A stretch of DNA of 64,000 nucleotides from Nageia nagi (taxonomy: Eukaryota; Pinophyta), in assembly GCA_050084985.1 (NCBI GenBank), contig JBITNC010000001.1, positions 183,706,001 to 183,770,000 on the forward strand, in the 5' to 3' direction. The notes beneath the pieces are model-generated. The model made no database searches, was not told the DNA's origin, and was given only the letters and a program-made list of their open reading frames with translations. Within the stretch, counting starts at the first letter, position 1. Each line of letters starts with the position of its first letter. Below are positions 44,745 to 59,000 of this stretch, piece after piece. Position numbers and translations under genes: made by a program.

Positions 44745-47410
44745 GTTACACTATTAGTATTTTATTTATGATGTAACCATATATGATGAGATTGGGCAAC
44801 TATGGGATTCCACCCAATGCATAAAGTGAAATTGAAGCTACTTCATCTTCCATTTTTTTATGTTCCTATTCTTCCATTTCTTCAACATGTTCTTGTTGAT
44901 CTTATTTCTCTTAATATTCATATTTTGGAGCATGTATGTCTCTTGTTCCATTTTTAGTCAAATTTGAATCAAAAGGACTTTGAATACGTTTTCATTAGCT
45001 TCACTCCTTTTCCTTCAAACAAAATTATTGTTTCCTTCTTGTTTTCCTATTGAGATCCTTAAATACATTTCCTTAAGGTTTATAGTAAATTAAGGTTTCC
45101 AATTATTGCAAACCTAGTAGTTATATATGCTTATATTATATCCATATAATACTTTTTTGTGAAAAGACTTATGCTTTAATATAATGGCACATACCTTTCC
45201 ATGGCAAGTTTTCTCAATTAACAAGGAGTATGATGGAACTCTTATTAACTACATTAAGAAATTCAACCTTGTCAAATAATTATTGATAAAATTATATAGA
45301 TGTTATCATTATAGGGACTACTAGTATTTTATTTTTGATATAACCACATATCATGAGATTGTGCAACTATGAGATTCCACCCCATATACAAAGTGAAATT
45401 AAAGCTACTTCCTCCATTTTTTATGTTCTTATTCTTCCATTTATTCAACATGTTCCTAATGATTTTAACCCTCTCAATATTCATATACCGGCGCATTTTG
45501 TCCCTTATTTCATTCTCCATCACGTTTGAAACAAAATGACTTTGACTACTTTTTAATTAGTGTCACACCTTGTAAATCAAACAAAACTATTCTTTCTTCT
45601 TGTTTGCTCATCATAATTCCTAATGCATTTCCTTAATTATCATAGCAAATTAGGTTTCCAACCATTACAAACCCAATAATACATTTTCTCCTACTAGATC
45701 CATATAATACATTTTTGTGGAAAGACTGATGCTTTAACATCATGATACATACCTTTCCATGACAAACTTTCTCCACTAGTAATGAGCATGTTGAAACTCT
45801 TATCAACTACATAAAAAAATTTCAACCTAGATAAAGAATTATTGATAAAGTTGTATGTGCTACTTTTTTTTTTATTAGAACCAACGAGTAAATTTGATAT
45901 TAATCAAAAAGAAAATCGAGTTTTGAAAGGACCTCAAAAACCAGTGTGTGCTAATATTATAAAGACTACTAGTATTTTATTTTTGATGTAACCACATACC
46001 ATGAGATTGTACAACTATGAGATTCCACCCATTGTATTACTATGATATATAGGTAAATATTTGTCGAGTATAGATAGGAGATTGTTAAAACCTCCTAACA
46101 AGTTGGACAATTTATTGACTCAAACCACTCGTATTCTACTACACAATAAATATTGTTGAGATACTAAAAAATAATATATCAAACAATTATATCTTTGACA
46201 GTGCATTGAACGTTCAAGCTCTTCATTTTGCCTTTGCATTTCAACAAGGATCATCCTTATTCTTTATAAGGATTCAACCACCATGGCTTGCATCTTTAAT
46301 GTTGAATTTAGAACTTCTTCTGACATAGCTTTCTCTCCTTTCAATAGTTCGAGAGTGTGTTATTGCTAGAGACCTTTGGGTATGACCCCACCTTGATCGT
46401 CGTTGTCTCATTCACTAAGCTTTGGATATGGCATGAAACTTCTCCTCTATGAATGACATCCTCCTCACTCTCACAAATATTCATAGGCTCACTTCCATAA
46501 CTTGCTTCCATAATTGCTTTTCAAGGAGCTTATCAAGGGGAGGGGTAAATATAAGGGTTTAGATAAATAGTGGAATTGCTTCTATTGGGTCGATAGCGGA
46601 TTCCCATTGCTACCTGAGCAATAAAGGATTAGGGATTTGTGTTGCTTGGTTGATAGCGGATTCCCATTGCCAAATTCATTGTTACCTAATCGATAACAAA
46701 TTCTTGCTACGAGGTTCATTATTGTTGGATCAACAGTAGATTCCTGTTGCATGGTTTGTTGTTATTGAATTGATAACATATGCTCCTCATTTGAATATTT
46801 TTATTAAATATGTTTATTAAATTTATTTTTTTATAATGTTTTGTGAAATACTACTATAGGTAAAATCAACATTTAACATCATTCAAATACTTATGGACAA
46901 AATTTTATAGATCTTACAAACCAATGGGTTTAAAATGGTATTAAAAGACTCCTATCTACTTATTCTATCAAACATTCAAATACTTAATTGTTTTATATTT
47001 ACTTCTAGACAAACTTTTATAGATCCTACAAAACAATGGGTTTAAATGGACATAAAAAGACTCCTATCCTATAAGTGAAATTGAAAATACTTTATCTTCC
47101 ATTTTTTATGTCCTTATTCTTCCACTTCAACATGTTTATGTTGATCTTCTCTCAAAATTCATATATTGACGCATTTATATCCCTTGTTCCATTTTTGTCA
47201 CACTTGAAACAAAAGGACTTCGATTACTTTTTCATTAACTTTACTCCTTGTCCTTCAAACAAAATTATATTTCCTTGTTTACCTATCGAGATGCTTTGAA
47301 GGGTATTATTTATATTAATGTAAGATTTCCTTTCATTGTTTTTGCTATGGTGAGTGCTTCCACTTTTTTTTATAGTAAATAGTTTTTACCCATGTCTTAT
47401 GTTTAAGCAT
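44745..47410. repeat. 0.57 kb tandem units, copy 2
   Basis: Counterpart of 10755-13420, with the same three units and the same interruption of the third. The triplication and interruption therefore came before the segmental duplication. Confidence 0.65.
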
Positions 47411-49764
47411 ATTCTCCACTTTCTAATATTCTCTTTCAACCCTTGAAGAAAATAATTGAGTGTCTCCCTTCAAATGCAATGCATATTATTGATCAACTTA
47501 ATAAGTTGAGACACAAAATCTTCAACCAAATCTATATTAGGCTGAATAGTCATACAACATACACTCCATCATCAATAAGATTATACCATCGTGATTGCCA
47601 AGGACACACTTCCTAGACGTGGAACATGGAAGAGTACAAAATTTTATCGAATTTACCCTAACCATTCTTTTGAATCATTCTAATTTAAGTTTCTTACATT
47701 CAACTTAAGAAATTTGCTATTGCAAGGCCATTGTGAACAAAATTCATTATTGTTTTTTGAATTCAATTTGTAAAAAGACTCGTACCTTTCTTTATATTGT
47801 CAACACTATTGTTTCAAATATTTTTCTTGTTAGCTAATTGATTCTTTCTTCTTTGGATACATTATATTTAATATTTGTGTTTTGTTAATTGTTTGTAACA
47901 TTATATTCTATGTCCTTAGTGTTTGGTATGGATTGATCAAAGTTTTCTAAGTTGCTTATGGCAAATAAGATTTGTAACGTTGTGGAATTTTATTTTTACC
48001 AAATATCAATTGCTCTTTTGAAACTCATTAATGGATAATAGTTGATCTCGCCTAATATGGCTCCTTAAAATCATCCTTTTTTTCACGGTCTTAAATATGG
48101 GCCAATCAAAGGTGTTACTAAGTATACATGGTATTGTGATTACATCAACAAAATGAATTCACTAGAGTAGTTGTCCCGAAGGGGTGGATCTCAATTTGAA
48201 GGCCCGAAGTATAAGAATTTTATGGCTATTGTCAGATATGCATGTCATCATGATCACCTGGATGAGAAATGAATCAAATGATATATCTCTTGATGAGAGA
48301 TTAATTGAATGATATATTCAATCCCAAAATTTTGTTTTTCCTTGTCATTGATATGATAAAGTTCAACAATAAGAAAAACAATTCCAAAAAAAGTTGGAAA
48401 AATTAGCACATAAAGATTAAGGTTTGATGTCTAGCATTCTCACATCATGGTAATGCTCCAAAATTGTTCTTAAAAACATGTAATTGAGACAATTACTCTA
48501 ATACCATTTGTTGTAGTTTAGATAATACAAATAATAAAAAGCATGTGTAGTCCACTCAAAATAATAACAATAACCAATAATCAACCAATTAACATTATGA
48601 TTGCCATATCCAAAATAGTTGAATAATAAAAATTCACAATTAATAATAATAAAGAGATTCTTGAGAGTGTTTGCTACTTCAAAGGGACAATCTCCAAGTA
48701 TTCAAAAATGAAAAATTCTCCAATGATGATTATGAAACTTACTTGTAATTCTATTCGTAATTCTATTCAAGTTCAAGTGTAGCTAATGCACTAATCCTTA
48801 TGCTCTATAAATAACATCCACATGATATAGAGCAAATAAAATAACAAAAATGTGATTATACATAACAAAGAGACAATGATCTATTGAGAAATGAATGCAA
48901 GAGAACTCCTGAGTTTGGATCTCTTGAACAACAAGTGGGAACATTAAAGTTAAGCTCCTTATAGAACATGCTCAACACATCCTTGAGAGATGTTTGAATA
49001 AACCAATTAATCACTTGTTTCATATTTTTGTGATATTATATTCAAGTAATGCTACATTGTGGAATAACATTCTTTAAAAATTACCTCTAAACAAAATTGT
49101 TGATAAAGGTCTTGTATTTCGTCAACAAAGCATGGGAGTACCATTAGCATGAATATGTTTATTGAGGATCTCAAGCACCAACAAAGGCTCCATCCTAGAT
49201 TTAATGGGGAATGCTCTTGATAAGTGAATTACTGTTTTCATTGCTCATCTTTTTTTTTTATGTTGTTTACATATAATATATAAAGTTGTTTGCTCGGAGT
49301 TGGAGAAGTAACGAGAATGCTTCATGAGAGCCTTAAGTTCAAATTTCCTTGCCATTGCATGGTCTAACAAATAGAAATCCTATAGATGCATGTGTGTGAT
49401 CGAAGCCAAATCTATGGAAGGTGACAAACTCTACTTGTGAATCCCTAACCAGCTTTTGAATCAACCAATTTTGTACAAACAACTCAGCCTTATTAGTTGA
49501 TTTGTAGGTGCATATCCTAATATTGATCTGGTCCACCAAAGGCTGCAAATGAAATGGCCTACCAAAGGAAATGCTGAAGTTGTAACCATGCAAACCATTT
49601 CATGATGTTCAATTTCGCCAATGCAAAAGATCGAGATATGGTATTAAGCATAGGACAATTGTTCTTCGGGAAAAGAGGATTATTCTTACATGGTAGAACA
49701 ACTAGAAATCCTAAGTGACTTTGAAGGAATAAATAACCCTTGATGTGGCACCTATCACAAAAGG

Positions 49765-49766
<2 letters not shown>

Positions 49767-49805
<39 letters not shown>
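49767..49805. repeat. (TA)n microsatellite
   Basis: Counterpart of 15792-15839, about 5 repeats shorter. Confidence 0.88.
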
Positions 49806-49809
<4 letters not shown>

Positions 49810-50528
49810 AATAGAGTTATCCGTAATGCTCTGGTTGAAAATACTATACCCTTTTTTTTGTTTAATATGTTTGGCTGTAGTCTGTTTCATTTTCACTCAA
49901 ATGGAAAAAGCCCATGTGGACTTTGATTGGGTTCTATTTGAGCTGCACTTAGTCCACAAGATTACCGATGTTATTTTGAACTGAAATATTATGAATCATT
50001 TTTTACTCTTTTTAAAAAAGATGAAAACATAAAATCAGATTATGAAAATCATAAGCTCCCATAGCATCTGCATGGTTCATGGTTTATCATAATATGTGTA
50101 CCTAATTGATTGTTTTCAGCTCTTTGCATTCACCATTTAAACTTTTTATGTCCTTCAGTGGATGGCATATGATTATAAAATGCATTCATAATGAGAAAAA
50201 AAAGCACCCAGATCTATATCATAACAGTATACAGTAGTCAGGACTGACATTAAAATAAAACACCAACTCCTTGCCCATAAGCATTTTCATAGAGAATCCT
50301 TGCCATATTAGGTATGCTTAATATTAACATCAAAGTTCAGAACTAATTTTAAACTAGCCAATTTAGGACAAGCCATTCTAAGGAAATTTGTAAACTGATA
50401 GATTATTCCACGACAAACCTTAAGGTAAACCTCGTTACTGATGACAGCTGAGCTACATGGACTAAACATTTATATTGTTCCGGCTCGTATGCCACTGGTA
50501 GTATTTTGCTGAAACAAATTAGAACAAT

Positions 50529-53500
50529 TTATTCATTTGGTGGAGCAAACTTGATTGAAATACTGTTGACACAGTGCCTTTCATCCGTTGGTGTTGAAAA
50601 TCCCTCTCCTTTGAACACATGTCCCAAGTGGCCACCACAAGCAGCACAGGTTATTTCAATACGACGTCCATCTGGATCAGGCTATCATAGTTTCACAGTA
50701 ATCATCATTAAATGCAAGAAATGAACTCTCTCTCGCTCTCTCCCTCTCACACACACATGCACGCATACACACACAATATATATATGCAAAAGTTAACATT
50801 TGGAGATCATGGAGATATCTAGAATCATGGTGGCTAGAGATAATACATACAGTGCGATTGATAGCTCCAGGAAGACCTTCATAGAATGCTGGCCAGCCAC
50901 AACCGGAATCGAATTTGGTTGTAGATTTGTATAATGGTGTGCCACAACCGGCACATTTGTATATTCCATCTTCAAAATATTTGTTGTACTCCCCAGTTCC
51001 TGGTAACCTAGATTAAAGATACAAGAGTGACTTCTTTATTATATTCCACTTTCATGCATGTGTATATTACCTAGAACAATTAAATATCCTTTATGCAATG
51101 AAAAAATCCCTGATCATTTTCAGTAAGCACTTCAATAAGTGTGTACTCTCCAGTTCCTGGTAACCTAGATTAAAGATACAAGAGCGACTTCTTTATTATA
51201 TTCCACTTTCATGCATGTGTATATTACCTAGAACAATTAAATATCCTTTATGCAATGAAAAAATCCCTGGTCATTTTCAGTAAGCACTTCAATAAGTGTT
51301 TCGTAACCTGACAAATTCTGACGCTTTCTAATTCATCTTGCTTTAAGAGATGTGTTTTCACAAATAAACTATTGCATATAATAAATTTTTAAAGTTTGTA
51401 AAGACTGATTGCTTTGCTTAATTTAAGTATTTGGTGATATTTAAAGGAAACTTGATCCTTGATCAAAAACCTAGTTGTGTGCTGCTCCGTTTGGTACATT
51501 GTAACTTATTGATTGTAAATATGACACTTCATTGGATAAGTGGAATATAAATACCAACTTGATGTTCTCTTCTGGCAAGAAGAGAGGGATTAGCCTCCCA
51601 ACAAAAAGTCTGATCCTGTAGTATTGCCCTATGAATGTGCCAAAACCGTGCACTTGACATATAATGTAAGTATTTTGAAATCCATTCTGCTTGGGAGTTG
51701 GGAGAATGAAAACCATGTGATAGGTAATAATGAAACATAACAGAAGAGAAATGGGATAGTTACATCATGAAGCAAACTATTATATAATTTAGAAACCTAA
51801 ATTCCCTAATCTATAGTACTTTTTCCCCTAAGTCATCAGCTGAAAAATGAGCTACAGGATATTAGCATTCTGTTACGTAATACCTGAGTGTTATAAGGAT
51901 ATTAAATAACCCTTTGACACTAACAGTTAGATTTTAGAACAAACACACACAAAGGCACAAGGCTTTAAGAACTTAGCTAACCATTACACCAATATATTTT
52001 GGACAAATCATGCTTTATGCATTTCAGAGCAGCTGTTAAGATCTTAATATTATAAGTAGACATATTAACTTAACCACAAAAGTGCTGCTGATTTTAAACA
52101 GAAGCTGCTAGCAGTTTTTCAATTTATTTTTACTACAGCAATGGTCCTCCAACGATTGAATAAACAATTTAAGAATTTGTTGACACTTATTTAGCATGCA
52201 CCAAGAGCTTAAGGATTTGCATTCTTCATATAGTCCTATTTCTTCAGGCAATTATGCATGTAGTCAAAAGTACATCCTAAAGGAAAGAAGCTTTTCAAGC
52301 TGCTATGCATATCTCAATCCTTCTCTATTTTGAGATGGTATATACACATGTTGCTGATATTTTTGAAACATGTTATATGCACACCCTTGACATTAGGTGA
52401 AAGAGCATTTTCGATTTCCTTTTCCTGTTCAGAGAAGTTTACTAGGAACCGCAACTAGATCAACAGCATGCCACATGAAAACTTCACAGGAAAAACACAT
52501 TACAAAGCATGCAATATTTACTTTTTCATATTGACTGGAACAAGATCAACAACCATTTCATGTGTCTCACAATGTGTATTCATTAAGAAGAAATGCCAAG
52601 ATTTACAACAGTTTAGGGGGAATGGAAAATTAACATGACATTGTATTTTTCAAATCAGAGATCCCTACAGTTTGGATAGATCTCTAATGCAGTCAAGCAA
52701 GAAGTAGACCCCCTTTGTTTCTGATATAAATCTACTGAAATTGGATCTGTTTGGTGACCTTAAATCAATAACAAAAAAGTTGTTTTTAATGCAAGAGACA
52801 ATGTCACTCTAGATACACCTTGTAAAGATTAAGAAAATAAAGCTTTAGTTTCAATACCACATTGGAAAAAGGACATTTACAGAATGCAAAGGGAAACAGC
52901 AAGAAGATTCTGAGCAGACTGAGAAATATCCTAAGTTCTCATGGAAAATTGATATATTATGGTTGAAAGGTTGCATATACTTAGCTCCGATTCCTAAGAT
53001 CAAGCTGCAAGTCTTGAAAAAGAACCATGATTTGCAGCTTCAAGGCATGCTAGCTTCATTTACACCTAACAACATCCAACTATCGTTCTTTTCAAAAGGA
53101 ATGCCAAAAAGACACACAGATTTATGTCAAAAAAATGTGATGTTGTCCATGACTCCATAGACACAACAGCAAAACTATCCCTTTGATGCTGTGAAGATTG
53201 AATGTTCTACAACAACACAGAAAGATGTTAAATGGACTCACTGATGGTTGTCTTATCTCTGATCTTAATGACTGTATACTGTTTCAGTTGATCATTTCAC
53301 CAAGTATGCTTCTTTTAGGATATGCAGAAGACTAGTTCAATTCCCCGACTGGTAAAGGCCTATACTGATAATGTCTATAAGCCACATGAATTTCCAAATG
53401 TGATTAACTGAAATCTATTTTCACAATTAGCTTCTAGAAGGATTATGTTCATATGTCTGCTATCTCCAATTACAGATTCCTTACATTATCCTCCAACAGA

Positions 53501-54702
53501 AGGTCAATCAGTGATTGTAAATATATATTTGGTGGGATTTTTTATGGTATTTTTCCTCCAATAAGCAAAACTAGTCGCTGAAAGGCTGGAATCTAGTTGA
53601 ATGGTGGTATTGCCACATATCCTGCAAAATGACTTCAATTGATTTCTTCGAAAGGATGAAGATCAAATATTATTTGGGTGCTACAATCAAAGTGTGAATG
53701 GGAAAAGAACTTTTTGGCCCTCGCAATTTTAAAAATTGTTTTTGGCCTGACTGTAATGCTTTTACCGGTGTATCTAGTCATGAAAGATCATTTTTGGATA
53801 ATTTTAGTTAAAATTTTCAACAAAACCAAAGACAGGTACTCATGATCAGGAATCAGGAATTTTATGTAATTGTGCAAGCTACAAGCTTTATGTTCTAGAC
53901 CATTGGAGACTTTATCTTTCGCACAAGGTAATAATATTTTTGATTGAACGCTAAGTTCTCGAGTATACTAAATAGTGTATAATTGCACTCCCGAGGGAAG
54001 GTCTATTTCCATCTACAGTAATTCAACGGGAACCAATAAATCGATCATCCGGCAAACTCAACCCCGAATGAATAATCCATGGTTACAAATTTTTGGTGGA
54101 AATTTCAGCCAGGGATCCAGAAACCATTCTTGAGAGATGGAGTAGAAAAACTAACCCTTTGCCTTTCCTCCTCGTAAGCCACACACCCAGAACCCGCAAG
54201 TGATACTAACAAACGCAAAACTTTAAATTCCCTATGCAATTGATAGTTTTCTTCCTCACTATTGCCCAAATTCCCAAAAAGGGGCCTACAAAGGAAATCC
54301 CAAAACTAGAGATTGTAATGAAAACAGGAAAGACAGAGATATTGTAAATAAACTTACTCGGTGCCTTTCTGTCTGAGTATGCGAAACTGCTCTGCTGAGA
54401 GAACAGCCTGCCACCTCCTCCTCTGATTTTTGCACCGCCATTGGCTTCTGTTGGGATTGTGAACAGGCAAATGCCACACCAATTCTTCTGCTCTTGAACA
54501 GTAAGGGCAAAGAGTGTTTGATTGAAACTGTGGTGAACTTGGGATGTAATTTATAACAAGAATTTGTTGGAATGGCGACGGCTGACTTGAGATCGGTGTT
54601 GTGGGTAAATGAGATTTTGCTCGCAAGAAGAGGGAGAGCCGGATTGGATCCAGGGGTCAGAGTTGCCAAATGTAAGGTTGCTCGAGAAAAGGGTGCTGCC
54701 AT
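50529..54702 (-). pseudogene. MSRB: MSRB copy 2, frameshifted
   Basis: Exons correspond to 54702-54358, 51007-50851 and 50681-50529 (345, 157 and 153 nt). Exon 1 has one extra base (GAGGAGGTGG against GAGGAGTGG in copy 1), which shifts the frame after residue 96, before the reductase core. Exons 2 and 3 still hold both CxxC pairs, SGCGWPAF and the catalytic Cys, and the splice signals are kept. The first 22 bp of exon 2 with its AG acceptor are duplicated 157 bp upstream (51143-51164), giving a competing acceptor. Intron 1 is 3.35 kb, without the Copia. Compared with copy 1, residue 174 is Arg (Tyr in copy 1) and residue 126 is Phe (Tyr in copy 1). It cannot make the normal protein unless the extra base is a sequencing error. 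Confidence 0.85.
50986..51299. repeat. 157-bp perfect-phase tandem duplication in MSRB copy 2
   Basis: Units 50986-51142 and 51143-51299 are nearly identical and correspond to the single stretch 17017-17173 in copy 1. Each holds the first 22 bp of exon 2 and 135 bp of intron 1. The duplication followed the segmental duplication, unless copy 1 lost a unit. Confidence 0.9.
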
Positions 54703-54866
54703 GTTTATCCCCACTAGTTCATGTAGAATTATTTGTTCACGTAGAATCCAATGACTGATAACTTGGGTGAAATTTTATTTATTTTCTTTTATAAAATTTA
54801 AGTAAGAAATAGTGGTGTGTATTATGTGAAAATTGGTGAAATATGAATTGACGGATAAAGGAGTTG

Positions 54867-55099
54867 GAGAGGTGGGTGGTTAAAAGCTCCTGGATACGGC
54901 AAGTTCAGGTTCAAAACTCTTCACCTTTAAAAGTTGAAACATACCTAAAATCCTATTGAGTTGATGGTAGGTGCAAATGAAGTTGGGATCGTGTCTTGGG
55001 TGGATTTTGACAGCGTGAATGCCCTTCAATCGTGGCTCTAAGCTTAAAAGTTTTTGGTGCCTAGTATCAGAGGACAAAATTCCAACAACAAAAAAAAAA
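54867..55099 (+). mobile_element. Candidate SINE upstream of MSRB copy 2
   Basis: Counterpart of 27230-27465: A-box-like at 54877-54887, B-box-like at 54908-54918, A-rich tail at 55090-55099. Confidence 0.42.
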
Positions 55100-55189
55100 C
55101 ATTAATGAAGTAACAAATCAGATTATATAAAAACTGTAATGAAATGTATACGAAAGCTCAAAAGTTAGAGATGATATTTATCTTTTTTT

Positions 55190-56090
55190 TTAATGAAAAG
55201 TTAAATTATATTAATAAAGTGATTTCATATAAAAAGGGTGGTGGACTTAACACACTCAAAAATGGTGTATCAACTAAAAAGATGGGTTAAATAAAAAACA
55301 TCAAACATTACATAATCTTGTAACATGGTCTTCAAACATAAACGTTAAAAAGGGACATTATTCATAACTGATAGAAATCACTCTGCATGATTGTGATCTA
55401 GAGGGCAAGATGAAAATTCTCCATATTGGGATCATAATGCCACCCACTCAAAGAGTACGTGGGACATTCCAACCATCATCACTAGACATTCGTATCCTCA
55501 CCATGGTGAATGTCTGGAGTTATCACAATAGCAATCCCGGTATCACCCCATCCAATTATTGGTAGAGAAGCTTTTAGGTGTATGTCTCGACTAAAAGTAT
55601 GGTAAGAGGGGCTCCCTCCGTGAGCAAAGGCATGCTTGCAAGCTGTTGAAGGCTATGACCAGTGCCTTATTTCATGCAGAACCCCAAGCCATAATTGTAA
55701 GCTCCATTGGGAGCGAGAACATGACCATTGGTAATCACAAGGTGGCGAGCCAAGAGGAACCCAATTAATAGTGCAAAATGCATTACCCAAGTGGTCCATG
55801 AGGTTCTTAAGGTGTTGAAACTCCACATTAACTTTTTCAACTTAAAAAATGATTTACAACCAACAATCATAGAAAATATAGTACTTATTAGCAAGGGAAA
55901 AAGAGAGAAGTATCTTATTGATTAAACATTTCCCTATTATGAGTTTTCCAAATATGAAACAGAGTAGTAATGCAAAAAATATTCTAAATAATACAAAGAT
56001 TATCTAAAAACTCAATGGGATCACCCAAAATTGCATACGATCAAGAGAAGGGGTTGAGCATAAAGGGTATTAAAAATGAAAGCAACCAAT
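55190..56090 (-). pseudogene. 3' end of LINE interrupted by an LTR element
   Basis: Minus-strand LINE 3' region as at 27545-28457. It breaks at 56090, where the LTR element enters, and resumes at 59982 in the same orientation. Confidence 0.65.
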
Positions 56091-59000
56091 TGCTGAAAAT
56101 TGTAATGTAATATTGTGTAAGATTTCTCTTTAATATAAATTCACTTAATATTTAAAGTATCTTTAGATATATTAAAGCATTAAGAGAATAAATATAAAAA
56201 GAGGAATAAATATAAAAATACATTTAAGTTTACTCTTGGGTAAAAGGAAGGTTAAAGGGTGGGTTTCTTCTTATAAATAGAGAGTTACCCTTCTTATTAT
56301 GTAATTGGATGAAGCATGGTAATGTTTGTCTTATAGAGATGCTGTTGTAGAAGCTTTGCAGAAGAATTCTTAAAAATTTGTAGAAGAGTTATCTTGTAAG
56401 AAGTAATAGAATGATGGTTCAAAGTGGATATACTCTTAAAAGATGAAAGAACCACTATACATGATATATTATTTTTTATGTGATTGATTATTACTTTGCT
56501 CAAAGGATAATATTAGATTTGTTGGAGAAGCTTCAAGGTGATCTTGGTTTATGGAATCCTTCAATTCCATTAAGTGATATCAGAGTTGTTCTTATGGTAA
56601 TCTCCTCAAATTTTTACTTGATAAGTTTGAGGTAACCACTCTCCTTAAATTTAAGGTATATCTAACTTCTAAATTGGTTTCAATTCTTTATTTGAAACTT
56701 CAATAGTTAGTCTATTTCAATTTTTTATTTTGAAGTTGAAATTTGATATCTATACTAATATGTTTATGTTAGAGTAATTGGCTAAGATCTAACATTTTTA
56801 TGTTAGTAACATGTTAGTAGTATTTGAAGTTAGATTTAACATATGGTATATGGTTAGAATCTAAGATCTTGAAAAAAATCAGTGCTTCTAATTTTTTTTA
56901 CCAGGTTGCATGTAATAAAAGTTCTTTTTTAGCAAGAAAGTTAAAATATTATCTTGCTATATTAACCAAGGTTATAATTTTTTTTGTAACAAATAAAGTT
57001 ACAAAAGCTTGCAATTTTTTTTATATATAAAAAATTTGATAAAATTATATATATATCTTTAATATCTTTAATATGAGTTATTTTTAAATTTTAATATCTT
57101 TAATATGAGTTTTTTTTATTATTTTTTAAAAAGAAAATTTTTTAATAAGTTAAAAAATGAAAAGTGGACTTTCTAATTTTTTAATGAGTTAAATTTAAAT
57201 CCTAAAGTTTTTTAAAGTATGATGTAATTTTTTAATGCAATTTTTAAGTATAGATTTAAATTATTGACAATTATTTACTTTTAAGTATTGACTAAATTGT
57301 AACTTATATGTATATTTTTAAATGAGAATTTACTAAATTCTAACTTTAGTGCAAATTATTTTACAGAACTTTATTAATCATATTTTTAAGATAAAAAGAG
57401 GAATGTTACTTAAATTTTTAAGTATATGGTTTAATATTTATATCTTAATGTATGATTATTGTTATGCACATATGTGATGGATAATTTTTTCAAGCATAAT
57501 TATTCCTAAGTGAATAATATTTTTTTAAATGCATAAAGTTAGATATATACATTGTGTTGTTAATATGCATAAAATTTAATATTTAAAATGCTTAGATGAA
57601 CATAGTGTTTGAAGTGGAAATTTAGATAAAAATTTCTTTCAAACTTTGAAATGCATAATTCTTATTGATTGCATTGATTTATTTTACATAAAGATTTATT
57701 ATGTGCATTGAACTATGAATTGATATTTGTGTATATCTACACATTTATTATCAATAGTTGATATAAAAGTTTTTGAACTTTCAAAATTAATTCTGTTATG
57801 CACATTATTTGAAGTAAAAATTTATGTAAGCTTTCTTCAAATATTACTATCCTTATAGGTTGTATACACATTTTTGTTGGAATAAAATTTGTAAACTTTT
57901 TCAACATTAGAATTGTTGTGCATTAATCTTTAATTTTTTTTTATGCACTTTAATATACTTGTTAGAAAGTTGATAAACTTCACAAGATTTATTGAAGATG
58001 TTGATAATGCAATATCAATCTTGCTTTGAAAAGGAAGTGTACAATACCTTTTTGAAAGTGTACATTCCTCTTTATATTTATAAAGCTTTGTAACATGCTA
58101 CAATTATTGATGAAGTTACTCTTAAAGGGGAGTATTAAATTCAAGCATATTTTTTTATCAAGAAATAAATTTATTCTTAAGAAGGTTTGAAGTAATGCTT
58201 ATTTCATCTTTAAAAGGGTTGTGACTATAAGTATTAGCTTGACATATTCGTGATGACTTATAGTGCACTATTTTCCATATTTTTTTATTTTTATATTGAA
58301 AAATTATATCTATAATTATGAATTGATTACCACTTTGCTATTTGTTAGCAACTTGTAGTATATGGAGTGGCTAAAAAGTTGTCCTTCTCTATAACTACAT
58401 TCTTAGAATGGTTAAAAAGGTTCAACCTTCTTCATGATTATTAAATGTTGGAGTGTTTAAAATAGTTCATCTTTCTTCACATTACAATCTTTGATGGAAA
58501 ATTGCATCCTTGTTGGATGAATGTTATTTTTTTTTATTATATACATCTTAACTAATAGCATTGTTAAGATGACATCTTGACTCATTTTTGGTAAAGTTGA
58601 GTTTATTTATTATGGCATCTTAACTCACTTTTGATAAAATCAAGTTTATTTTATTTATGGCTTATGCTTTACCTTATAAATCTTAACTTTATGTTTGGTC
58701 AACTTAGCATTTGTAGCTCAAAAATCCAAATTTAGTGGTTTAATTAAATTATTTTTTAATTATTTATGATATGGTTAAGATAACATTATCACATAAGTGT
58801 TTATTTAGTGAAGTTATCATAAAGGAGAGAATTAAAATTATAAAATATTATGATGTGATGACACCTTCATATACCCTCAACAAATACAAAATAATAATAT
58901 AAAATAAACAAATATAAAAATCAAAAATCAAATTTTTTATAAAGATTGATGATATTTTTTATATCTTTGGTTTTATATCACTTAATTGAATATGCATTTG

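Larger units (their letters stand above)
44016..56322. repeat. Segmental duplication, copy 2 (carries MSRB pseudogene)
   Basis: Colinear with 9968-28688, same orientation, without the Copia. Sequence at its right edge continues unbroken into a complete LTR element, and its left edge follows a LINE ORF1 whose 3' end seems to lie just inside the duplication. That suggests this locus is the source. Its own changes include a shorter TA tract, a 157-bp tandem duplication (50986-51299) and a one-base insertion in MSRB exon 1. Confidence 0.93.

Noticed and set aside
54354-54626. In MSRB copy 2 an overlapping frame opens upstream and, because of the extra base, reads in frame into the reductase core.
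   Set aside because: The frame has no ATG (its first start-like codon is TTG) and would lack the transit peptide, so it is not a credible rescue.
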